The notes under the pieces were generated by a model. The model did not search any database. It saw only the letters and a list, made by a program, of their open reading frames with translations, and had not been told where the DNA came from. 64,000 nucleotides of DNA from positions 519,778 through 583,777 of the forward strand of contig NZ_JAJCVI010000003.1 of the NCBI RefSeq assembly GCF_020567525.1. Direction: 5' to 3'. Positions 58,911-64,000 of this stretch are shown here, piece after piece (position 1 is the first letter of the stretch; every line of letters starts with the position of its first letter). This DNA comes from Halorubellus salinus (GTDB lineage Archaea; Halobacteriota; Halobacteria; Halobacteriales; Natrialbaceae). The translations under genes and the position numbers were made by a program.

Positions 58911-59992
58911 GCCGACCGTCGTCCCTCCGGAAGGATGGGAACGAGAGTGTACTTCGACCGGTCGTCGGGACGGTCGCGGGCGCCGCGCTCGTCCTCGGAC
59001 TGGTCGCCGCGCTGGTGCCCGGTATCGGGGACGTCGTCGCGAGCACCGTCGGCGTCGTCGTCGGCAGCCCCGTGCTCGTCGTCCTCGTCGCGTTCGGCGG
59101 CGGTGCGTACGCCCTCGTCCAGCTCTACCGGACTGGCGTCGACGAACCGGAACCGAACCCGCTCGTGGGACTCGACCCCGAGCGCGCACACTACGACGAG
59201 AACGCCATCTCCGGGGAGGACATCGATAAGTCCGTCGAGGCCGTCGGCGGGGAACTCCCCGAGTCCAGCGCGAGGGACTGGTGGACGTACCGGGAGCGGA
59301 ACGACGTGCAGTCGTCGCTCGAAAGGGTGGCGACGCGCGTCCTCGCGAGCGAGCACGACGTCAGTGCGGACGCGGCGGCGGAGCTCGTGGAGACGGGCGA
59401 GTGGACGGACGACCCGCGAGCGAGCGCGTTCCTCGGCACGGACACGCCTGACCTCCCGCTCAAGCTCCAGTTCCTCGACTGGTTGAGCGGCGAGGCGTAC
59501 CAGCGTCGCGTCGAGGCGACCGTCGACGCGATCGCTCGGCACGCGGGCGTCGCGACCGGCGAGGACGCCGCCGACGATCCCGGGCGGACGGCGACCGGGT
59601 CGGCGCTCCCCGTGCATACCGCCTCGGAGACCGAACGCATCAGAGCCGCCGCCGCCGAACTCGCACCGGACGCATCCTCGACGGGCGACGACGGCACCAC
59701 GTCGATGGCGGACGTCCGACTCGACGCGTCCGCTGAAACGACCGACGAGCCCGCTGGAACGACCGACGAGCCCGCTGGATCGACCGACGAGCCCGCTGGA
59801 ACGACCGACGAGCCCGCTGGAACGACCGACGAGCCCGCTGGATCGACCGACGAGTCCACGCTGGCGGCAACGACGGATACTTCGGCGGACGGGACGGGTT
59901 CGACTACTGGAGCGGACGCCGCGGACGACGGGGCGTCGACGAGGGAAGATGCGAACGCCGAGCTCGCCGCGGAGCGCGGAGGTGAGGACTGA
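58907..59992 (+). CDS. Membrane protein with a TTDEPAG tandem-repeat tail (DUF7269-like)
   Basis: A 361-residue protein. Two helices (about residues 20-42 and 50-73) are followed by a helical cytoplasmic domain with 'ARDWWTYRERNDVQSSLERVA', which I take to be the haloarchaeal family found in DUF58 operons (DUF7269 in my recollection). Residues 278-312 are five copies of a 7-residue unit (T/S)TDEPAG plus a partial sixth. The tail is Thr/Asp-rich and probably disordered. It overlaps both neighbours by 1-4 bp. No enzyme motif is visible. Confidence 0.85.
   Translation: MSRPSSLRKDGNESVLRPVVGTVAGAALVLGLVAALVPGIGDVVASTVGVVVGSPVLVVLVAFGGGAYALVQLYRTGVDEPEPNPLVGLDPERAHYDENAISGEDIDKSVEAVGGELPESSARDWWTYRERNDVQSSLERVATRVLASEHDVSADAAAELVETGEWTDDPRASAFLGTDTPDLPLKLQFLDWLSGEAYQRRVEATVDAIARHAGVATGEDAADDPGRTATGSALPVHTASETERIRAAAAELAPDASSTGDDGTTSMADVRLDASAETTDEPAGTTDEPAGSTDEPAGTTDEPAGTTDEPAGSTDESTLAATTDTSADGTGSTTGADAADDGASTREDANAELAAERGGED
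59738..59842 (+). repeat. Five tandem 21-bp coding repeats
   Basis: The unit ACGACCGACGAGCCCGCTGG-A encodes TTDEPAG. Copies start at 59738, 59759, 59780, 59801 and 59822, with a partial sixth at 59843. Copies 3 and 6 begin TCG instead of ACG, so the pattern is T-T-S-T-T-S, a duplicated 63-bp triplet. The near identity suggests recent expansion and likely length variation between strains. Confidence 0.9.
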
Positions 59993-61266
59993 TGAACGAA
60001 GTGATACTGAACGACCGCTGGCAGGTTGGGTTGCTCGTCGCGCTCGTCGCAGGCGCGCTCGGCATCGTCGGGAACAACACCGTGCTGTTCATGGCTGCGG
60101 TGGTAGGCCTCACGTACGCCGCGTACGGGTTCGCGACGTCCCCGAACGATCCATCGTTCGCGGTGTCGCGGACGCTCTCGGACGACACGCCGACCGCGGG
60201 ACAGGACGTCGAGGTGACGGTGACGGTACGGAACGCGAGCCACTCGCTCGTCCCGGACGTGCGGGTCGTCGACGGCGTCCCGGACCGCATCGGCGTCGTC
60301 GAGGGATCGCCGCGGCACGCGGCGACGCTGCAGGCGGGCGAGTCGACGACGTACTCGTACGTCGTGCGAGCGCGTCGCGGCCGCCACGAGTTCGACGACG
60401 CGACGCTCGTCGCGCGGAACGTCAGCGGCGACGCGGAGGCGCGGTCGACGGCAGCGGCCGAGACGACGCTCTCGGTGAGCGCGGACGTCGGTAACGTCCC
60501 GCTCGCCCAGCAGACCATCCCGCAGACGGGGATGGTGCCGACGGACGTCGGCGGCGAGGGCGTGGAGTTCTACCAGTCCAGGGACTACCACCACAGCGAC
60601 CCGATGAATCGCGTGGACTGGAAGCGGTACGCGCGGACGCGAGAGCTGACGACCGTCGAGTTCCGCGAGGAACGTGCGGCGAACGTCGTCGTGGTCGTCG
60701 ACGTCCGGGACGAGTGCCGGGTTGCTCGACGGGAGGACGAACCGGACGCGGTGACGCTCTCGAAGTTCGCGGCCGCACGCCTCGTCTCGCACCTCCTCGA
60801 CGAAGGGAACCAGGTCGGGTTGGCGTTCTACGGCTACGACAGCGAGTACGTGCCGCCGGGCGTCGGCGACGGGCACGCCGTCCGCATCCGGAACGCCCTG
60901 GACGCGAGCACGGAGTCGTCGTTCCCGGTCGTGACCGACGGCGGGTTCCGGACGTACGACGACGACCGGCGCGTCGACTGGCTGCGTCGACGCCTCCCCG
61001 ACGGCGCGCAGGTGATGTTCGTGTCCGCGGTGCCCGACGACGAGCCCGCGGAGACCGCACGCCGCCTGCAGGCGTCGGGCCACCAGGTCCGGATGCTCGC
61101 GCCCGACGTGACGAGCACGGAGACGCCGGGGTCGACGGTCGACCGCATCCAGTGGCTCGAACGCATCGGGAAGGTCCGCGAAGCCGGCGTGAAGGTGGTG
61201 GCGTGGTCGCCCGACGAACCGTTACGGTCGGCGTTCGACCGCGCGCGCCGGAGGTGGTCGAAGTGA
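59992..61266 (+). CDS. DUF58 / vWA-like domain protein
   Basis: A 424-residue protein. Two N-terminal helices (residues 12-45), then a beta-rich region with 'VEVTVTVRNASHSLVPDVRV' resembling a CARDB-like domain. The DUF58 signature 'GVEFYQSRDYHHSDPMNRVDWK' (split over residues 189-210) is at the middle, followed by a von Willebrand A-like fold with 'VVVVVDVRDECR' in place of the DxSxS metal site. DUF58 proteins usually work with MoxR ATPases in envelope or chaperone functions; no moxR gene is next to this operon. Its stop overlaps the next start (GTGA). Confidence 0.92.
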   Translation: MNEVILNDRWQVGLLVALVAGALGIVGNNTVLFMAAVVGLTYAAYGFATSPNDPSFAVSRTLSDDTPTAGQDVEVTVTVRNASHSLVPDVRVVDGVPDRIGVVEGSPRHAATLQAGESTTYSYVVRARRGRHEFDDATLVARNVSGDAEARSTAAAETTLSVSADVGNVPLAQQTIPQTGMVPTDVGGEGVEFYQSRDYHHSDPMNRVDWKRYARTRELTTVEFREERAANVVVVVDVRDECRVARREDEPDAVTLSKFAAARLVSHLLDEGNQVGLAFYGYDSEYVPPGVGDGHAVRIRNALDASTESSFPVVTDGGFRTYDDDRRVDWLRRRLPDGAQVMFVSAVPDDEPAETARRLQASGHQVRMLAPDVTSTETPGSTVDRIQWLERIGKVREAGVKVVAWSPDEPLRSAFDRARRRWSK

Positions 61267-62765
61267 CGGACGCGTACACGTTCGACGGGTCGCGGACGGC
61301 GTTCGGGTCGAAGACCGCGGTCGTCATCGCGGCGGTCGCGGCGACGCTCCTCGGCGTGAGTGCGGGGTACGCGCTCCAGACGCTGCTCGGCGTGGTCGGC
61401 GGGGTCGCGTTCGGGTACGCGGCGCGGGACGTCGCACAGGAGGAGCTTCGCGCTCGCATCCGCGGGAGTTCGCTGCTCATGGTCGCGTCCGTGTTCGTGG
61501 TCGCGGCGCTCGCGCTCGAGAAGGCGAACGCGGTCGACGCGGTCCTCGTCGGCGCGATCGCGGCGACGATGGGCGTGACGACGCTCGCCGCGCTCATGGA
61601 CCCCGACGAGGCGGTGCGACCGGTGTTCTCGGCGCTCAGTCGGTCGTTCCTCGCGACGATAGCCGGGACGCTCCTCGCTGGCGCGCTGTACGCGAACCTC
61701 TTCTCGAACCTCGCTCTCGGGTCGTGGACGCTGTTCGCGCTCGTGCTCGCGAGCACCCCGATGGCCGGGTTCGTCGCCCTCCAGTTCGAGTTCGTCCTCA
61801 TCGGGCTCCTCGCGGGCCGTGCCGGGCGGGCCGCGGCGACGCTCGAACCGTCCGGGAACCCCGAGGACGTCGACGTCGTCGGCGTCCGGGACGTTCCCGC
61901 TGGCCTCTGGGTCCTGCTCGGTATCCAGGTCGTCCTCCTCGCGTTCCCCGGCGGGTCCGGGCCGTTCGAGTACCTGCTCGCGGTCGCCGGTCCGGCCGGC
62001 GCCATCGCGGCCGCGGTGCTCTCGAACCTCTACGTCCACGCGGCGCTCCTCGTGGTGCTCGCGGTACTCGTCGTGCTCCCGGTGGTCGCGGCCGTCCGTC
62101 GGTCAGCGGTCGCGGTGTTCGGGAATCGTGCGCCGAAGACGCTCGCGTTCGCGACCGGCGGCGTCGCGCTGTCGGTCGTCGTCGTCCTCGTCTCGAGCAT
62201 CCCCGGGTTCGACGGGTTCGTGACGTGGCTGGCTGGCAGTGACAGCGCGGTGACCGCCGTCGTCGACCTCTACGGGTTCGGGCCGGGCGTCCTCGGCGGC
62301 GTCTCCGGCGTGCTCGTCGTGATGGGTATCGGGTTGTTCTTCTACATGGCGGCGTTCGCGCTGCCGTTCGTCCCCGAGCACGCGAGCGGGTTCGTGTTCG
62401 GTGCGGCGATGCTGTTCGTCGCGGCGGTCGCGGGCGCGTTCGCTGGCGCACCTGCACCGGCGGTGTTCGTGACGATGGCGGCCGCGATCGCGGTCTGGGA
62501 CGTCGGCGAGTACGCCGTCGAGTTCGGCGCGGAGGTCGGACGGGCGGCGTCGACGCGGTCGGTCGAAGCCGTGCACGTCATCGCGACCGTCGCCGTCGGG
62601 CTGGCGGCGGTCCTGGTCGCGTCGCTCGCGACGCACTTCTTCGTGCCCCTCATGACGGCCGTTCCCCAGGACCGCGCGATGACGGCGCTCGCGCTCCTCA
62701 CGGTGGCGCTCGTCGGGTTCGCGTACCTCGCGGACACCGGGAGCGACGGCGCGGACGGATCGTAG
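61263..62765 (+). CDS. Multi-pass membrane protein of the DUF58 operon (DUF7519-like)
   Basis: A 500-residue integral membrane protein with about 12 hydrophobic helices and few charged loops. It starts with GTG inside the DUF58 stop. It matches, from memory, the haloarchaeal family that follows DUF58 genes (DUF7519). No transport or catalytic motif is recognised. It is the last gene of the operon, 48 bp before the convergent phoU. It may be a membrane partner for the DUF4129 and DUF58 proteins. Confidence 0.85.
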   Translation: MTDAYTFDGSRTAFGSKTAVVIAAVAATLLGVSAGYALQTLLGVVGGVAFGYAARDVAQEELRARIRGSSLLMVASVFVVAALALEKANAVDAVLVGAIAATMGVTTLAALMDPDEAVRPVFSALSRSFLATIAGTLLAGALYANLFSNLALGSWTLFALVLASTPMAGFVALQFEFVLIGLLAGRAGRAAATLEPSGNPEDVDVVGVRDVPAGLWVLLGIQVVLLAFPGGSGPFEYLLAVAGPAGAIAAAVLSNLYVHAALLVVLAVLVVLPVVAAVRRSAVAVFGNRAPKTLAFATGGVALSVVVVLVSSIPGFDGFVTWLAGSDSAVTAVVDLYGFGPGVLGGVSGVLVVMGIGLFFYMAAFALPFVPEHASGFVFGAAMLFVAAVAGAFAGAPAPAVFVTMAAAIAVWDVGEYAVEFGAEVGRAASTRSVEAVHVIATVAVGLAAVLVASLATHFFVPLMTAVPQDRAMTALALLTVALVGFAYLADTGSDGADGS

Positions 62766-62813
62766 CGCGGGCGCCGAGGTCGTCTCCTAGCGCAGTTCGG
62801 CCGGTGACGTCGT

Positions 62814-63455
62814 CTAGTAGAGGAGTGCGGCGTCGTTCTCGACCGCGTACACGGTTCTGGCGGCGACGTTCTCCCCGTGGTCGCCGACGCGTTCCAGGTC
62901 GCGGACGGTCAGGAGGTACGAGGAGACGTCGGTCATGGACGGGCCGCCGGACCCGACGAGTTCCCGGAAGAGCGCTTCGGTGCGGGCCTCGCATGCGGCG
63001 TCGAGTTCGTCGTCGCGTGCGGCGACCTCGCGAGCCGTGTCGGCGTCCCGGTCGAGGTACGCGTGCACGGCGTCCTCGACGATGTCGGCGGCGAGCTCGG
63101 CGACGTCGTCGAGGTCGTCGCCGAGGGTCGGCGCCCAGTCCTCGACGAGTGCGCGTTTCGCGATCTTCACCGCGAGGTCGCCGACCCGTTCCAGGTCCGT
63201 GGCGACCTTGAACGTCGCGACGACGAACCGGAGGTCGGTCGCGACCGGGTGGTGGCGCGCGATGAGGTTGATGCAGTCCCGTTCGACCTCGCGGTGGAGG
63301 GCGTCGAGGGCTTCGTCGCCGTCGACGACGGTGCGCGCGAGCGCGCCGTCGGCGCTCCGGTACGCGGCGAGCGCGAGGTCGAGCTGTTCGCGCGCCACCT
63401 CGCTCATCGTGCGGACGCTCGCGTGGAGGTCCTCGATGCGGCCGTCGACCGCCAT
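62814..63455 (-). CDS. phoU: Phosphate signalling protein PhoU
   Basis: PhoU links the Pst phosphate transporter to the phosphate response and to transport inhibition. The 213-residue protein is two three-helix PhoU repeats; each has the metal-binding-like 'DLERVGDLAVKIAKRAL' (first) and 'DLERVGDHGENVAARTV' (second) motif. ATG 63455 overlaps the pstB stop by one base (TGATG), so the two are translated together. The order pstB-phoU is the usual end of a pst operon. Confidence 0.95.
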   Translation of the reverse strand: MAVDGRIEDLHASVRTMSEVAREQLDLALAAYRSADGALARTVVDGDEALDALHREVERDCINLIARHHPVATDLRFVVATFKVATDLERVGDLAVKIAKRALVEDWAPTLGDDLDDVAELAADIVEDAVHAYLDRDADTAREVAARDDELDAACEARTEALFRELVGSGGPSMTDVSSYLLTVRDLERVGDHGENVAARTVYAVENDAALLY

Positions 63456-64000
63456 CAGCCGAACTTGCCGGTGATGTAGTCCTCGACGCGCTGGCTCTCG
63501 GGGTTCTCGAAGATCTTGTCGGTGTCGTCGTACTCGACGAGTTCGCCACCGGTGAGGAATACGGCGGTCTGGTCCGAGATGCGCGCCGCTTGCTGCATGT
63601 TGTGCGTGACGATGACGACGGTGTAGTCCTCACTGAGTTCGTCGACGAGGTCCTCGATCTTCGAGGTGGCGATGGGGTCGAGCGCACTCGCGGGCTCGTC
63701 CATCAGGATGACCTCCGGGTCGACCGCCAGCGCGCGAGCGATGCAGAGGCGCTGCTGTTGGCCGCCCGAGAGGCCGAGGGCGTTGTCGTCGAGGCGGTCC
63801 TTGACCTCGTCCCAGAGCGCCGCCTGCCTGAGCGCTCGCTCGACGAGCTCGAGCTCCTCCTCGGTGTCGTCCCGGCCGAACAGGCGCGCCAGAAGGCCCG
63901 TGTCCAGGTCGCCGTGCTTGCGGGGCCCATACGAGATGTTCTCCTTGATGGACTTCGGGAACGGGTTCGGGGCCTGGAACACCATCCCGATGCGCTTCCG
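63455..64000 (-). CDS. pstB: Phosphate ABC transporter ATP-binding protein PstB (partial, 5' end outside window)
   Basis: The C-terminal two thirds of PstB, the ATPase of the high-affinity phosphate importer. Visible are '[20 protein letters not shown]' (Q-loop; also a haloarchaeal PstB hallmark), the signature [15 protein letters not shown], Walker B '[15 protein letters not shown]', and H-loop 'VTHNM'. An insert '[14 protein letters not shown]' is typical of haloarchaeal copies. Walker A lies beyond the right edge of the window. The pstSCA genes should be upstream, outside the window. Confidence 0.96.
   Translation of the reverse strand, partial: RKRIGMVFQAPNPFPKSIKENISYGPRKHGDLDTGLLARLFGRDDTEEELELVERALRQAALWDEVKDRLDDNALGLSGGQQQRLCIARALAVDPEVILMDEPASALDPIATSKIEDLVDELSEDYTVVIVTHNMQQAARISDQTAVFLTGGELVEYDDTDKIFENPESQRVEDYITGKFG

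Noticed and set aside
1..64000. tRNA, rRNA, 7S/SRP RNA, transposase or integrase genes
   Set aside because: I looked for these and found no cloverleaf, rRNA-like sequence, terminal inverted repeats or transposase motifs.

Overview
The window is chromosomal DNA of a halophilic archaeon (class Halobacteria). GC content is very high, with strong third-position GC. The predicted proteins are acidic. Several families are typical of haloarchaea: TFB, RNA polymerase 'epsilon', Tat and lipobox lipoproteins, PGF-type C-terminal anchors, a FlaK/PibD-type prepilin peptidase, and EndoMS/NucS. Many genes have a TATA-like box 25-35 bp before the start codon, as expected for leaderless transcripts. I see no rRNA, tRNA, CRISPR array, transposase, integrase or prophage gene. 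Coding density is about 90%, and most of the window reads as core genome.

Region by region. 1-7.8 kb: SRPBCC protein, MutS, TFB, a TrmB-type regulator, a cupin, the mismatch endonuclease NucS and a hypothetical gene. 7.9-11.1 kb: exported PQQ-type beta-propeller protein, formimidoylglutamase-like ureohydrolase, thioesterase. 11.1-16.5 kb: a 1,191-residue HTH / P-loop (STAND-like) / TPR protein, a cluster of strong hairpins upstream of it, and a MATE transporter. 16.7-22.4 kb: lipoprotein, RNA polymerase epsilon, ZIP metal transporter with a palindromic operator, response regulator, MFS transporter, TrkA-N-like protein. 22.5-30.6 kb: a tightly overlapping nine-gene Mnh/Mrp-type cation/proton antiporter operon preceded by two copies of a palindrome. 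30.6-34.4 kb: small protein and Lrp regulator, then a BioY/EcfA/EcfT biotin uptake operon with a BirA-like operator, then a methyltransferase. 34.4-40.4 kb: aldo/keto reductase, lipoprotein, Nudix, histidine ammonia-lyase, a 48-residue zinc-finger protein, HAD phosphatase, NifU-domain protein.

40.4-42.0 kb: three iron-box palindromes lie between nifU and a two-gene operon ending in a DtxR-family regulator, probably an autoregulated iron-response locus. 42-49.6 kb: alcohol dehydrogenase, 5-FTHF cyclo-ligase, prepilin peptidase, small membrane protein, HAD phosphatase/phosphotransferase pair, NERD nuclease-SF1 helicase fusion. 49.6-54.5 kb: regulator, ABC transporter pair, Nudix, a gene-poor stretch with short repeats, and an SDR. 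54.7-62.8 kb: secreted calcium-repeat metalloprotease, HtpX, and a four-gene DUF4129/DUF58 membrane operon. 62.8-64 kb: phoU and the 3' part of pstB, which runs off the window.

The least explained signals are the HTH-STAND-TPR gene with its upstream hairpin cluster, the repeated palindrome before the Mnh operon, and the iron-box and biotin-box regulatory regions. No gene cluster here can be named a new defence or biosynthetic system from sequence alone.
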